Assembly: GCA_014860445.1 (NCBI GenBank)
Contig: JACZJT010000017.1
Span: forward strand, 142,596-206,595
From: Burkholderiales bacterium
GTDB taxonomy: Bacteria; Pseudomonadota; Gammaproteobacteria; Burkholderiales; SG8-39
Direction of reading: 5' to 3'
DNA length: 64,000 nt
Part shown: piece by piece, positions 23,437 to 32,799 of the stretch
Position numbering within the stretch: the stretch's first letter is position 1
How the letters are laid out: the number at the start of each line of letters is the position of its first letter
Translations under genes and position numbers: made by a program
The notes under the pieces: generated by a model
The model's input: only the letters and a program-made list of their open reading frames with translations
Database searches by the model: none
Told to the model about the DNA's origin: nothing

Positions 23437-26028
23437 CTACCCGGCTGGCTTAGGCGCCGCGCCTCCGCTAGCGAGTGCCGCGCGCAAGGCCGCTGCAAAC
23501 TCGTCTCCGGTCTGGTAACGCTCGTCCGCCTCCTTGGCCATCGCCTTGTCGAGGAAAGCCACCAAGGGAGGTGGTATCCCGCGCCGGACCAGAAATATTT
23601 CAATCGCCGGCTCGTTGGCGATCTTGAACATCAGCTGCGCCATGGAATCGCCCACGAAAGGCAGGGCGCCGCATAGCATCTGGTACAGCGTCACCGCCAG
23701 CGAAAACAAATCGCTGCGTCCGTCCACTTTCTTACCCGATAGTTGCTCCGGCGACATATAGGACGGCGTGCCCAGCACCATCCCCGTCTTGGTCTTGGAG
23801 GAGTCGGTGATGCGCGCAATGCCGAAGTCGGTGATTTTGAGGGTATCGCTATCCGGTTCGTACATGAGGTTGCCGGGTTTGATGTCCCGGTGAACGATAT
23901 GCTGCTTGTGCGCAAAGGCCAGCCCATCCGCGACCCGCGCGATGATCGACACGACCTTGTCTATGGGTAGCAGGTTGTCCTTCTTGGTAAAGGGGATCAG
24001 GTCTTTGCCGCCCAGCAGTTCCATTGCGATATAGCACAGATCGTGCTCTTCGCCGGCGTCGTAGATGGTGACGATATTGGGGTGCGACAAACGCCCGGCG
24101 GTCTCGGCCTCGCGGAAAAAGCGCTCTTTCACTTCGACCAGTTCGTCCGCCTCGAACTCCTGCGACAGGGCCATGGTCTTGATCGCGACAACGCGGCCGA
24201 TCTTCGGGTCCTTGCCCTGGTAGACCACGCCCATCGCGCCCTTGCCCAGTTCTTTCTCCACCTGGTAGCGGCCGAGCATGGGCTTTTCCGCGCCGGCGCC
24301 CAGGGACATGGAGCCGCCCGGATGGCCCGCTGCGCCCCCGAGGACGATCGTCTCCGACATCGTCTTCGCGCGGCTCAACCGTGTCTCCAGATCGCGGAAT
24401 TTGGGATTGTGATTGGCCATGTACTGGAATACGTTTTCCGCCTTGTTGAACTGGCGTTTGCGCTCGAAATCGAGCGCCAGGTTATACAGGTTATCCATCA
24501 AGCCATCGCCCAGCGGCACCTTGCGGAATTTGTCCCAGGCCATGTCGAGTTGACCCTGCCCCTGAAACGCAAGGCCGAGCATGCGATTGGACTCGGCGGA
24601 ATCGGCATCGGATTTCACCTTGCCCGCCTCCGTGAGGACAAATCGCTTGGTCACGAGCAGAACGTGGCCGACCACCAGCAGTACCAGCGGCAGCATCAGC
24701 TGCAGCCACATCGCCGCCGACATCATCAGCGCGAAGTGGACAATCAGCAGCAGCGCAAGCAGTGCTGCCGTTACCGCCGCACCCATACTCGCCTTGAGCC
24801 GCGGCAGCAGTCCGATAAGATAAGCGGCGATGAGCAGGAACACCGCCATTTCGACCCAACGGCCCCAGGGCGGCGCCACGAAAAAATGCTCCGACAGGAT
24901 CGAGGAAACCGAATGCGCCAGCACCAGCACCGGCGGCATAGTCGGTGACACCGGTGTGACGGCGAAACTGCCCAGGCCGGCGGCCGTGGGTCCGATCAGA
25001 ACGATCTTGTCCCGGTATTTGCCCACCGGGATCTTTCCGCTGACGACGTCAAAAAAGGAATCGACAGGGAATGCGGAATGCCCGTCGCGGTCCTTGTAGA
25101 AATACGTGTACATCCGCGTGAACGGATCGGTGACGATGTTGAGTCTGCCCAGCGAAACCATTTCGCCGGGATTGACCTTCACATCTGACGCGTTCAGGTT
25201 GAGGCTTTTCGCGGCAATCATCAGTGCTAGCGACGGATAGACCTGGCCGAAGTAGCCCACTGCCAGCGGCTCGGCACGCGTGCCGCCGTCGACATCCGGC
25301 GTGGAGTTGAGATATCCAAGCGCGGTCGAGGCCTTTCCCAGGATCTCAATTGGATATTCGACTTTGCGTGTGGGCAATATCGCGTCGTCCAGAATTACGC
25401 CGATCTTGGACAGGCTGTTTTTCGTCACGTATTCCGGCAGCGGTTTGTCCGGCTTTCCGAAAGCCGTGGCAATGTCGAACAGCGTCATCGGCACCACGTT
25501 GCCGGCACGCGCAAAGCTTTCCGCAAGCCTGCGATCGGTATTGAGCGCCTGCTCGGCTTCCTTAAGCAATGTGCGGATCGGCACGAGTTCGTCGCCTGCC
25601 GGCGCCGCCAAGGACACGCTCGAACCCGGCGCAGCTGCCGGACCGGCGGGTGCGGTCGGAGCCGGCGCAGTGGCGCCCGTCAGATCGAGCAGTTTGCTGA
25701 TGTAGACATATCCCGGATCCGTCTGCGGCTCCGAAAACAGCACCGTATACGCTATGACTTTTGCCTTCGCTGCCGCCAGGCTATCGGTCATTCTTGCCAG
25801 AACCTCGCGCGACCACGGCCAGCGGCCGATATTTGCCAGGCTCTGTTCGTCGATGGCAATGACCGCAATCTTGTCCAGCGGCGTGCGCGCAGTTGCGATG
25901 ACACCGAGGTCATAGGCCTTGCGCTCGAGACTCGGAATGATGTCGCTGGTGCGGTTGAACAGAACGATACCGACAACGACGGCAAGTCCAAGAAACCAGT
26001 CGGTTTTCCAAAACCCTGTTTTTGTCAT
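23437..26028 (-). CDS. CHASE2-domain serine/threonine protein kinase
   Basis: An 863-residue membrane receptor kinase. Order: one membrane helix (about 10-27), a large extracytoplasmic CHASE2 sensor with DKIAVIAIDEQSLANIGRWPW and the GKIPVGKYRDKIVLIG motif, three further helices near 385-460, a TPR-like linker (FERKRQFNKAENVFQYM), then a complete Hanks-type kinase domain. Kinase residues seen: GKGAMGVVY loop, AIK lysine, HRDIKPGN, DFG, SPE and the closing Arg helix. It should phosphorylate Ser/Thr in response to an envelope signal; targets unknown. The ATG at 26028 is preferred over the one at 26046. Confidence 0.92.
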   Translation of the reverse strand: MTKTGFWKTDWFLGLAVVVGIVLFNRTSDIIPSLERKAYDLGVIATARTPLDKIAVIAIDEQSLANIGRWPWSREVLARMTDSLAAAKAKVIAYTVLFSEPQTDPGYVYISKLLDLTGATAPAPTAPAGPAAAPGSSVSLAAPAGDELVPIRTLLKEAEQALNTDRRLAESFARAGNVVPMTLFDIATAFGKPDKPLPEYVTKNSLSKIGVILDDAILPTRKVEYPIEILGKASTALGYLNSTPDVDGGTRAEPLAVGYFGQVYPSLALMIAAKSLNLNASDVKVNPGEMVSLGRLNIVTDPFTRMYTYFYKDRDGHSAFPVDSFFDVVSGKIPVGKYRDKIVLIGPTAAGLGSFAVTPVSPTMPPVLVLAHSVSSILSEHFFVAPPWGRWVEMAVFLLIAAYLIGLLPRLKASMGAAVTAALLALLLIVHFALMMSAAMWLQLMLPLVLLVVGHVLLVTKRFVLTEAGKVKSDADSAESNRMLGLAFQGQGQLDMAWDKFRKVPLGDGLMDNLYNLALDFERKRQFNKAENVFQYMANHNPKFRDLETRLSRAKTMSETIVLGGAAGHPGGSMSLGAGAEKPMLGRYQVEKELGKGAMGVVYQGKDPKIGRVVAIKTMALSQEFEADELVEVKERFFREAETAGRLSHPNIVTIYDAGEEHDLCYIAMELLGGKDLIPFTKKDNLLPIDKVVSIIARVADGLAFAHKQHIVHRDIKPGNLMYEPDSDTLKITDFGIARITDSSKTKTGMVLGTPSYMSPEQLSGKKVDGRSDLFSLAVTLYQMLCGALPFVGDSMAQLMFKIANEPAIEIFLVRRGIPPPLVAFLDKAMAKEADERYQTGDEFAAALRAALASGGAAPKPAG

Positions 26029-26210
26029 GCCCGGCCCCCTGCGCACCTGATCTTTTTCAGTTAACGCCCAGCAATCCGCCCGATGGCATTCTATGACAAT
26101 AGCCGTGCATTCGCACTAGTTCCGCCCGGCCACAATCGACAGCGCGTGCCTCACGCCTGGCGGCCCTGTGCCGCATTGCGGTGCTTCGCATCGATGCCTC
26201 TCGCACACCC

Positions 26211-26912
26211 CTACTCGAGAACTTCAATGGCGCCGTTTGCGGTTACGGTCACCACACTGACTCCAGCTTCAAGATTGGGCGCGGCCACTTCCTGTGCAGA
26301 AGCCATCATGCGCACCGCGGCGTAGCGCGGCTGCGGCATATTGCGGTTGCTGGCGACATTCAGGTGCAGCAGTTTGTAGCCACGCCCGGCGAGCGCGGCC
26401 TTGACGATATCGGCGCGCGCTTTGAATGCGCCGATGGCCTCGGCGATCAATTCGTTCTCCACGGCGCGGCGAGCCTCGGTCGAGACGGAAAAATTCATGT
26501 TGCCCAACTGCATCGCCGCCTGCAGCTGGCCGATCAGCGCGGAGGCTGCGTCGAAGTCCCTGCTCTCGATACGAATCTCGGCACGGCCGCGCCAGCCCTG
26601 CAAAACGCCACCCTTGGTGTAGACAGGATAGGTCTGGTTATTGCCCGATCTCGCCCGTACCCCCTTGGCGTCCTTGGCGATGCGCAGTGCTTCGTTGACC
26701 CGCTTATTGATCGCATTGGCGAGCGATGCCGGACTGGGATCGTTGAGTTCCACGAACAGGCTCGCATCGACCAGATCGTTCTGCACCTCGCGCTGCGCCT
26801 CGGCCTGCAGTTCGACCGCGTTGTAGCGCGGCGACGGCTCGACCGCGGCGGCGGACACTGTCGCAAGAAGGAAACATCCGGCCATTGCGCAAGTCATGAT
26901 TCGTTTCAGCAT
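26211..26912 (-). CDS. SIMPL-domain (DUF541) periplasmic protein
   Basis: A 233-residue exported protein: signal peptide up to about residue 23 (CFLLATVSAAA), then a SIMPL/DUF541 domain with NAVELQAEAQREVQNDL at the start, RGRAEIRIESRDF in the middle and MPQPRYAAVRMMASAQEVAAP near the end. Family members are periplasmic or outer-membrane proteins of unclear role, some stress-linked. Start chosen at 26912, with AGGT eight bases upstream. Divergent from the small membrane protein gene that follows. Confidence 0.85.
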   Translation of the reverse strand: MLKRIMTCAMAGCFLLATVSAAAVEPSPRYNAVELQAEAQREVQNDLVDASLFVELNDPSPASLANAINKRVNEALRIAKDAKGVRARSGNNQTYPVYTKGGVLQGWRGRAEIRIESRDFDAASALIGQLQAAMQLGNMNFSVSTEARRAVENELIAEAIGAFKARADIVKAALAGRGYKLLHLNVASNRNMPQPRYAAVRMMASAQEVAAPNLEAGVSVVTVTANGAIEVLE

Positions 26913-27034
26913 GGTAATTAACCTCATGGTCGTTTTAATCGGAGCGGCGCTGCGGCGAGTCGCCGCCGAACCTTGCACATGAACGCCGCCGGCTTGGGGA
27001 TAATCGCTTCCGTTCGCAGGTTAAACTATCTGAT

Positions 27035-27223
27035 ATGACTATCCTGTTGATCGGCATCGGCCTGCTCAGCGCGGTACTCGGCCTGTACTATCTGAAGGAC
27101 CGGCTGGAAAACCGCACGCTGGCGCGCATCGCCTATAGCGATTTGATCATGCGGTTTACCGTCATTGCGACGGCGTTGATCGTGGTCGGCCTGCTGCTCG
27201 TGCTCGGCAAACTTATTTCCTGA
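27035..27223 (+). CDS. Putative two-helix small membrane protein
   Basis: A 62-residue frame with two hydrophobic segments (ILLIGIGLLSAVLGLYYL and FTVIATALIVVGLLLVLG) separated by a charged loop DRLENRTLARIAYSD. The codon use and the clean two-helix layout suggest a real gene, and a repeat hairpin follows its stop, but the ribosome binding site is weak and no family is recognised. Treat as probable rather than certain. Confidence 0.5.
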   Translation: MTILLIGIGLLSAVLGLYYLKDRLENRTLARIAYSDLIMRFTVIATALIVVGLLLVLGKLIS

Positions 27224-27259
27224 TCCGTCCGGGCCATCGGTCCGCTCTGCACGAAAACA

Positions 27260-27288
27260 CGGAGAATGGCTCTGGTATTGATTCTCCG
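27260..27288. repeat. Hairpin repeat, copy 1
   Basis: CGGAGAAT pairs with ATTCTCCG around a 13-base loop. The same stem and the right-arm context TATTGATTCTCCGG recur at 31944-31976. Both copies sit between the ends of convergent genes, so a bidirectional terminator or a REP-like element is likely. Confidence 0.5.
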
Positions 27289-27329
27289 GCCATCCACCAG
27301 CGCGAACGACGACCGCCTGACGATGCACC

Positions 27330-27587
27330 TCAGTCTTTCAGCGAGTCGATCAAATCCACATACTGCCGCATGGCCTCCTCCCGGGATGTGCCCGCAATCG
27401 CGGACCACGCGTCGTATTTAGCGCGTGCGACAAAGTCAGTCATGCCCGGACGCTCGCCGCCCGCGTCGCCGCTCGAACCCTGCTTGTACAGTGCGTAAAG
27501 TTTCAGCAACGTGTTGTTGTCCGGACGCTCCGCGAGATTCTTGGATTCCGCGACCGCGGTCTCGAATTGTTCTTTCAGATCTGACAT
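27330..27587 (-). CDS. Acyl-CoA-binding protein
   Basis: An 85-residue acyl-CoA-binding protein, a four-helix protein that binds medium- and long-chain acyl-CoA esters. Seen: LKEQFETAVAESKNL, then LLKLYALYKQGSSGD, the defining motif, and KYDAWSAIAGTSREEAMRQYV, the ligand-binding end. Length is typical. It is downstream of rmuC and not far from an acyl-CoA ligase on the other strand. Confidence 0.95.
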   Translation of the reverse strand: MSDLKEQFETAVAESKNLAERPDNNTLLKLYALYKQGSSGDAGGERPGMTDFVARAKYDAWSAIAGTSREEAMRQYVDLIDSLKD

Positions 27588-27610
27588 AAACCCTCCTTGT
27601 CTCGCCGGCG

Positions 27611-28879
27611 CTAGCTGTCCTGCGCCTTCGATGTGTCGACCAACCGCACCACCTTGTCCGCGGCGGGCTTGTCTTCGATTTCCGCCGACTCGATGCGCTG
27701 AAACTGCTGACTGATCTTGCCCCCGGTGACCTGGATTTTTTCCACGTCGTCGTTCGCCTGGCGTATGTGGTCGGCAAGTTTTTTCATGCGCTCGTCGAAG
27801 CGACCGAATTCGACCGCAAGCCGCGCCAGCGAATCCTTGATGACATGAATCTGCTCGCGCGTCTCCACGTCCTTCAACACCGCCCTGGCCGTGTTGAGCA
27901 CGGCCATCAGCGTGGTCGGCGACACGATCCAGACGCGGCGCGTATTGGCGTATTCCACCACCTCGGCATGATAGGCGTGAATCTCGGCGAACACCGCCTC
28001 TGCCGGCACGAACATCACCGCACCGTCGGAGGTCTCATTGGCGATGATGTACTTCGATGCGATCGCATCGACATGTTTCTTGATATCGGAGCGGAACGCC
28101 TTTTGCGCAAGATTGCGATCCGCCTCGTTGGCGCCGGCCTCGAACATGCGATGGTAATTCTCCAGGGGGAACTTCGAGTCGACCGCCACCATGCCCGTGG
28201 GGTCGGGAAGCTTCAGCACGCAATCGGCACGCGTGCCGTTGGAAAGCGTGTACTGCAGTTCAAACGCGCCCGTAGGCATGACATTTCGCACCAGCGCTTC
28301 GAGCTGCACTTCGCCGAACGCGCCGCGCGATTTCTTGTCGCCGAGCAGCTCCTGCAGGCTGATCACGCTGCCGGTGAGTCCGTCGATCTTCTTCTGCGCC
28401 TCGTCGATGGTCGCGAGGCGCTGCATCACGTTGACGAAAGTCTCGTTGGTCTTCTTGAAACCCTCGTCCAGGCGCTCGCTCACCTTGCCGGATATCTGTT
28501 CCAGGCGCTGATCGATCTTGGCGTTGAGCTGGTCGGTCGTCGCAGCCAGCTGCTTGATCATGGCCTCGCGGCTCTGCCCCATGCTCTCCGACAGACTCAG
28601 CTTGAGTGCGTGCAGCGTGTCGCGCGTTTGCGTGAGCTCTTCTGCCAGGGTGCCGCGCAGCCGCTCCGAGGATTCGCTGAAGTTCGTGCCCAGGCGGTCG
28701 CCTTGCTGCGTCAGTCCGCCATGCAGATCGGTGAGCATCGCGCGGTGTTTTTCCTCCAGGCCCTGCGCCATACCGGCGGGCAGCTCGTCCACCCTGCGGC
28801 TCACCGAGGCCAGGCGCCAGGCGAGCCAGCCCAAAAGCAGCAACAGCAATAGCGACAGGGCGAGCAGGATTTCAAGCAT
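27611..28879 (-). CDS. rmuC: DNA recombination protein RmuC
   Basis: A 422-residue RmuC-family protein: one N-terminal membrane helix (LALSLLLLLLLGWLAWRL), a long coiled coil to about residue 150, then the nuclease-like core with GAFGEVQLEAL, LPDPTGMVAVDSKFPLENY and FVPAEAVFAEIHAY. In E. coli RmuC limits inversions at short repeats. The ATG at 28879 puts the helix at the very start; the frame open to 29017 runs into the divergent ligase gene and is not coding. Confidence 0.93.
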   Translation of the reverse strand: MLEILLALSLLLLLLLGWLAWRLASVSRRVDELPAGMAQGLEEKHRAMLTDLHGGLTQQGDRLGTNFSESSERLRGTLAEELTQTRDTLHALKLSLSESMGQSREAMIKQLAATTDQLNAKIDQRLEQISGKVSERLDEGFKKTNETFVNVMQRLATIDEAQKKIDGLTGSVISLQELLGDKKSRGAFGEVQLEALVRNVMPTGAFELQYTLSNGTRADCVLKLPDPTGMVAVDSKFPLENYHRMFEAGANEADRNLAQKAFRSDIKKHVDAIASKYIIANETSDGAVMFVPAEAVFAEIHAYHAEVVEYANTRRVWIVSPTTLMAVLNTARAVLKDVETREQIHVIKDSLARLAVEFGRFDERMKKLADHIRQANDDVEKIQVTGGKISQQFQRIESAEIEDKPAADKVVRLVDTSKAQDS

Positions 28880-28931
28880 GGGCAAAGTATAGCCCAAGCG
28901 GCAAGCGGCGAAGCGCGCGGTAAAATGCGCC

Positions 28932-30545
28932 ATGCCGTCCACACCATCGCAAGCCGCGCAGCGACTTGAGCACGCGCCGCAACTCCGCCGCGAAGCGCAT
29001 TTCGGTCGCGTGTTCAAGTGCTACGCAGAACGTCCGGCGAATCTGAACGCGATGTTCGCGCAGACGCTTGCGCGCCATGCCGCCGACGAGGCGCTGGTGT
29101 GTGACGAGCGGCGCGTCAGCTATGCCGAACTCGATGACATCACGACACGCGTTGCCGCCGGCTTCGCGCGCGACGGCCTGCGCGCCGGCGATCGCCTCGC
29201 CCTCCTTTGCGCCAACGAACCCGAATTCGTCTATGCACTGCTGGCGGCGTTTCGCATCGGCGCAATTGCGGTGCCGATCAACGTGCGCGAGCAAACGCCC
29301 GAGCTCGCCTACGTGCTCGGCCAGTGCAAGGCGCGCGCGCTGGTGTTCGATGCCGTGCTCGCCGAGCGCATTCCATCGCACGACGCGCTGCCCGGGCTCG
29401 CGCTGCGCTATGCCGTGGGCGGCGGCGACGCGGCGGACGCGCGGCCGTTCGCGCAATTGCTCGCATCCGATGCCGAAGCCATTGCCACCGCCGCGCCGGA
29501 GGAAGACGACACCGCGGTGATCCTCTACACCTCCGGCACTACCGGGCATCCCAAGGGCGCAATGCTCACCCAGCTGAATCTCATCCACTCCGCGCTCCAT
29601 TACCAGTATTGCCTGCAGCTCGGCGCGGGCGAACGCGCCCTGCTCGCCGTGCCCGCGAGCCACGTCACCGGCCTGGTGGCCATCATCCTCGCCATGCTGC
29701 GCGTCGGCGGATGCGTGCTGATGCTGCGCGATTTCAAGGCCAAGGCCTTTCTCGAACTGGCGAGCCGCGAGCGCATGACGTTCACATTGGTCGTGCCCGC
29801 CATTTACAACCTGTGCCTGCGTGAACCCGATTTCGAGCGCTACGATCTGAGCCGCTGGCGCATAGGCGGCTTTGGCGGCGCGCCGATGCCGGAAGGCACC
29901 ATCCGCGCGCTGGCGCACAAGCTGCCGCAGCTGCTGCTCGTCAATGCCTACGGCGCCACGGAGACCTGCTCGCCCACCACCATCATGCCGCCGGGCGAGC
30001 AAGCCGCGCATCTGGACAGCGTGGGCGCGGTCCTGCCCTGCGCCGAACTGCGCGTGATGGACGACGAGGGCCGCGAAGTCGCGCCCGGCGCGGAGGGCGA
30101 GATCTGGATCGCCGGCCCGATGGTGGTGCCGGGCTATTGGGACGACGCCGCCGCGACGCAGCGCGAATTCTGCGGCGGCTACTGGAAATCGGGCGATATC
30201 GGGTCGATCGACACCGACGGCTATGTGCGCATCTTCGACCGCAAGAAGGACCTGATCAACCGCGGCGGCTACAAGGTATTCTGCGCCGAAGTCGAGAACG
30301 TGCTGTCGCTGCACCCGGCGGTCATCGAGTCGGCGCTGATCGCGCGTCCGGACCCGGTGCTCGGCGAAAAATCCCACGCCTTCGTGCTGCGCTCCGACCC
30401 GGCCTGCACCGCCGAAGACCTGCGCGCACACTGCGCACGGCAGCTTGCGGACTACAAGCTGCCGGACTTCATCACCTTCATCGAGCAGCCGCTGCCGCGC
30501 AACGCCAACGGCAAGCTGATGAAGCGCGCGCTCCGACAGCGCTAG
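28932..30545 (+). CDS. Class I adenylate-forming acyl-CoA ligase
   Basis: A 537-residue AMP-binding enzyme that activates a carboxylic acid as acyl-AMP and transfers it to CoA. Motifs: P-loop-like YTSGTTGHPKGAML near 205, the aromatic-side NAYGATETCSPT, the adenine-binding YWKSGDIGSID, hinge FDRKKDLINRGGYK and the C-terminal catalytic lysine in NANGKLMKR. Chain-length preference cannot be read from the sequence. Divergent from rmuC with 52 bases between. Confidence 0.92.
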   Translation: MPSTPSQAAQRLEHAPQLRREAHFGRVFKCYAERPANLNAMFAQTLARHAADEALVCDERRVSYAELDDITTRVAAGFARDGLRAGDRLALLCANEPEFVYALLAAFRIGAIAVPINVREQTPELAYVLGQCKARALVFDAVLAERIPSHDALPGLALRYAVGGGDAADARPFAQLLASDAEAIATAAPEEDDTAVILYTSGTTGHPKGAMLTQLNLIHSALHYQYCLQLGAGERALLAVPASHVTGLVAIILAMLRVGGCVLMLRDFKAKAFLELASRERMTFTLVVPAIYNLCLREPDFERYDLSRWRIGGFGGAPMPEGTIRALAHKLPQLLLVNAYGATETCSPTTIMPPGEQAAHLDSVGAVLPCAELRVMDDEGREVAPGAEGEIWIAGPMVVPGYWDDAAATQREFCGGYWKSGDIGSIDTDGYVRIFDRKKDLINRGGYKVFCAEVENVLSLHPAVIESALIARPDPVLGEKSHAFVLRSDPACTAEDLRAHCARQLADYKLPDFITFIEQPLPRNANGKLMKRALRQR

Positions 30546-30600
30546 CGCTAGCGGCAGCACGCCATGCGACGGGCACGATCTTGATGTACCCTTTTCCGCC

Positions 30601-31317
30601 ATGGACCTGAACAGCGATTTCGCGCAGCGCGTGGTGCAGGGCGCGCATGAGGCGGCGTGGACCGCGTCGCCGCTGCCCGGCGTGGAACGGCGCATGCTCG
30701 ACCGCATCGGCGCGGAAGTGGCGCGCGCCACCAGCATCGTCCGCTACGCCGCGAACTCGCACTTCGACCGCCATGTGCATGGCGGCGGCGAGGAAATCCT
30801 GGTGATGGAAGGCGTGTTCTCGGACGAGCGCGGCGACTACCCCGCCGGCAGCTATTTGCGCAATCCGCCCGGCAGCAGCCACGCGCCGTTCTCGCGCGCT
30901 GGCTGCACGCTGTTCGTCAAGCTGTGGCAGTTCGCGCCGGACGACATGCAGCCGGTGCGCATCGATACCGCGAGCGCCGCCTGGCATGCGGGGCTGGTCG
31001 CCGGGCTGACGGTCATGCCGCTGCATGAGCACGACGGCGTGAGCACGGCGCTGGTGCGCTGGGCGCCGCACACGCGCTTCAGCGCGCACACCCATCCAGG
31101 CGGCGAGGAAATCCTGGTGCTGGAGGGCGTGTTCCGCGACGAAGACGGCGACTATCCCGCCGGCACCTGGCTGCGCAGTCCGCGCGGCAGCCGCCACACG
31201 CCCTACACCGGCGCCGAGGGCGCGCTGATCTACGTCAAGGTCGGCGCGATCGGCGCGAACTTCATGCGCCTGCCGGCGCAGACGGCAGCGCCGAAGTCTG
31301 CGTCGCAGGCGCCATGA
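30601..31317 (+). CDS. Two-domain ChrR-like cupin
   Basis: A 238-residue protein with two consecutive cupin repeats, each with the same motif: HVHGGGEEILVMEGVFSDE, then HTHPGGEEILVLEGVFRDE, each followed by GDYPAG and S-x-H. This matches the ChrR-type cupin fold of anti-sigma or acetylacetone-dioxygenase-like proteins, but there is no zinc-binding anti-sigma domain and no ECF sigma gene next to it. Metal-dependent enzyme activity is therefore as likely. Its stop overlaps the ATG of the next gene. Confidence 0.85.
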   Translation: MDLNSDFAQRVVQGAHEAAWTASPLPGVERRMLDRIGAEVARATSIVRYAANSHFDRHVHGGGEEILVMEGVFSDERGDYPAGSYLRNPPGSSHAPFSRAGCTLFVKLWQFAPDDMQPVRIDTASAAWHAGLVAGLTVMPLHEHDGVSTALVRWAPHTRFSAHTHPGGEEILVLEGVFRDEDGDYPAGTWLRSPRGSRHTPYTGAEGALIYVKVGAIGANFMRLPAQTAAPKSASQAP

Positions 31318-31919
31318 GCACCCCCTCTGACAAGGACGCATCGATGCTGGAGCAGAAGCTTGAAGACATGGAGCTGGTGCATACGCGCCAGATCGTCTGC
31401 CGCGGCTACCGCCGGCGCGACGGCCTGTGGCAGATCGAAGCCAGCGTTGCCGACGAGAAAGGCCAGGCGGTGCCGTTCAATTCGCGCCCGGCGGTGCCGG
31501 CGGGCGAGATGATCCATCATCTTGCGCTGCGCGTGCTCATCGACGACGACTATACGATCCGCGATGCGGCGGCCACCACGATGGCGGCGCCCTGGCCTGT
31601 GTGCAGCGACATCGCGGCCGATTACCGCAAGCTGATCGGCCTGCGCATCGGTCCCGGTTTCACGCGCGCCGTCAGGGAGCTGCTCGGCGGCACGCTGGGC
31701 TGCACCCACCTGACGGATTTGCTGGGCCAAGTCGGCAACACCTATATGCAGGCTTCTTTTCCGGACCGCCTCGAGCGGCAGCAACAGAGCGGCGGCGACC
31801 CGCGCCGCTGGCCGGACGCAGGCACACTGGCCTTCGTCGACGGCTGCCATGCCTGGCGCAAGGACGGTTCCGTGCTCGCCGGCGAGTATCCGCAGCTGGC
31901 GGAGAAGGACCAAGACTAA
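31314..31919 (+). CDS. DUF2889 family protein
   Basis: A 201-residue DUF2889 protein. Seen: TRQIVCRGYRRRDGLWQIEA at the start, DDDYTIRDA in the middle and the conserved LLGGTLGCTHLTDLLG with its cysteine-histidine pair. Family members occur with acyl-CoA ligases and aromatic-acid genes, but no reaction is established that I know of. ATGA overlap with the cupin gene makes the two one translation unit, and the ligase lies 55 bases before the cupin, so three genes probably form an operon. Confidence 0.85.
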   Translation: MSTPSDKDASMLEQKLEDMELVHTRQIVCRGYRRRDGLWQIEASVADEKGQAVPFNSRPAVPAGEMIHHLALRVLIDDDYTIRDAAATTMAAPWPVCSDIAADYRKLIGLRIGPGFTRAVRELLGGTLGCTHLTDLLGQVGNTYMQASFPDRLERQQQSGGDPRRWPDAGTLAFVDGCHAWRKDGSVLAGEYPQLAEKDQD

Positions 31920-31943
31920 GCCGTCGCCCCGCCCGGGCAAATG

Positions 31944-31976
31944 CCCGGAGAAGCCCGTCCCTATTGATTCTCCGGG
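31944..31976. repeat. Hairpin repeat, copy 2
   Basis: CCCGGAGAA pairs with TTCTCCGGG across 15 bases; the left arm can instead pair with CCGGGCA just upstream (31933-31948). The right arm and its CTATTGA lead-in match copy 1 at 27260-27288. It lies between convergent gene ends. Confidence 0.5.
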
Positions 31977-31994
31977 GGTTGTCCACGATGGCTG

Positions 31995-32022
31995 CGTATC
32001 GGCGCGCAGGCGCGCCGATACG
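31995..32022. terminator. Strong 12-bp hairpin between convergent genes
   Basis: CGTATCGGCGCG pairs perfectly with CGCGCCGATACG around a CAGG loop. It lies between the end of the DUF2889 gene and the end of the DUF1134 gene. The T-tract is poor on the plus strand (CCTTTGTT), so it may work as a stem-only terminator or stabilise 3' ends. Confidence 0.5.
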
Positions 32023-32029
32023 CCTTTGT

Positions 32030-32626
32030 TCAGAATGGATTGTAGGTTTTCGTCTTGGTGTAGTGCATGTAACCGATGCTAGCGCCTGCGCGCAGGCCGA
32101 CGCCCAGCCGTATCGGGGCAAGGATGATATTGCCGCGCTGCTGATAGTTGATGCCGGCCCCGCCGACGTAATAAAGGCTGCCGTCCACGGCGGGAAAGCG
32201 CTGGAAGATCTTCGACGCGTTCGGCAGGTGATACACGAGGACGAATACCTTGGATAGGTTCCCGCCCCAGTCGAATCCCACCGACGGGCCCTGCCAGTAG
32301 ACCTTACGCGAGCCGCCCGACTTGAGCTTCAGCGTTCCATTGCCGTAGCGCAGGCCGATGGCGATCGCGCCGCTGGCTTCCTCGCCGGCGATATAGCCGT
32401 TCGGCCGGCCATGTTCCTTGAACGCCTTCTCGATCACTGCGCCCAGGCCTTCCGTGCCCTTGCCAAAGAAGCGCTCCGCATCTTTCAGAACGGTGTCCTG
32501 ATCGTAGGTATTCTTGTCTGCCTCCTTCGACTTGTCCTGCGCGAACGCCGCGCCGGCCGGCAGGACGAGCAAGGCCAGAAACAGGAATCGCCCGAGTGCG
32601 AGCAAGGCGCGTTGGCTTGATGTCAT
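32030..32626 (-). CDS. DUF1134 exported protein
   Basis: A 198-residue periplasmic protein: signal peptide (LFLALLVLPAGAAFA), then a DUF1134 domain with GAVIEKAFKEHGRPNGYIAGEEASGAI, GFDWGGN and the glycine-rich end LRAGASIGYMHYTKTKTYNPF. The family includes the envelope-integrity protein EipA of Brucella, so an envelope role is plausible. ATG at 32626 has GGAGG upstream; the longer frame is not supported. Confidence 0.87.
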   Translation of the reverse strand: MTSSQRALLALGRFLFLALLVLPAGAAFAQDKSKEADKNTYDQDTVLKDAERFFGKGTEGLGAVIEKAFKEHGRPNGYIAGEEASGAIAIGLRYGNGTLKLKSGGSRKVYWQGPSVGFDWGGNLSKVFVLVYHLPNASKIFQRFPAVDGSLYYVGGAGINYQQRGNIILAPIRLGVGLRAGASIGYMHYTKTKTYNPF

Positions 32627-32799
32627 GGAAACCTCCGTTAAGGTGCCGCGTGCGATCTTGGCTGAACACCAGCAGATCCAGCGGCAGGTCAAAGCTTAAA
32701 CCGCAGTGCGCGCCGATGTTCGAAAAATAGAAGCGTCGAGCGTGAAATAATTGACACGCGACGTGCCACGATGGCGCATGTCACGACGCCAAATCGCCC

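Noticed and set aside
28872-30737. A 621-codon open frame on the minus strand
   Set aside because: Antisense to the acyl-CoA ligase gene; no recognisable protein features, and the ligase has every family motif.
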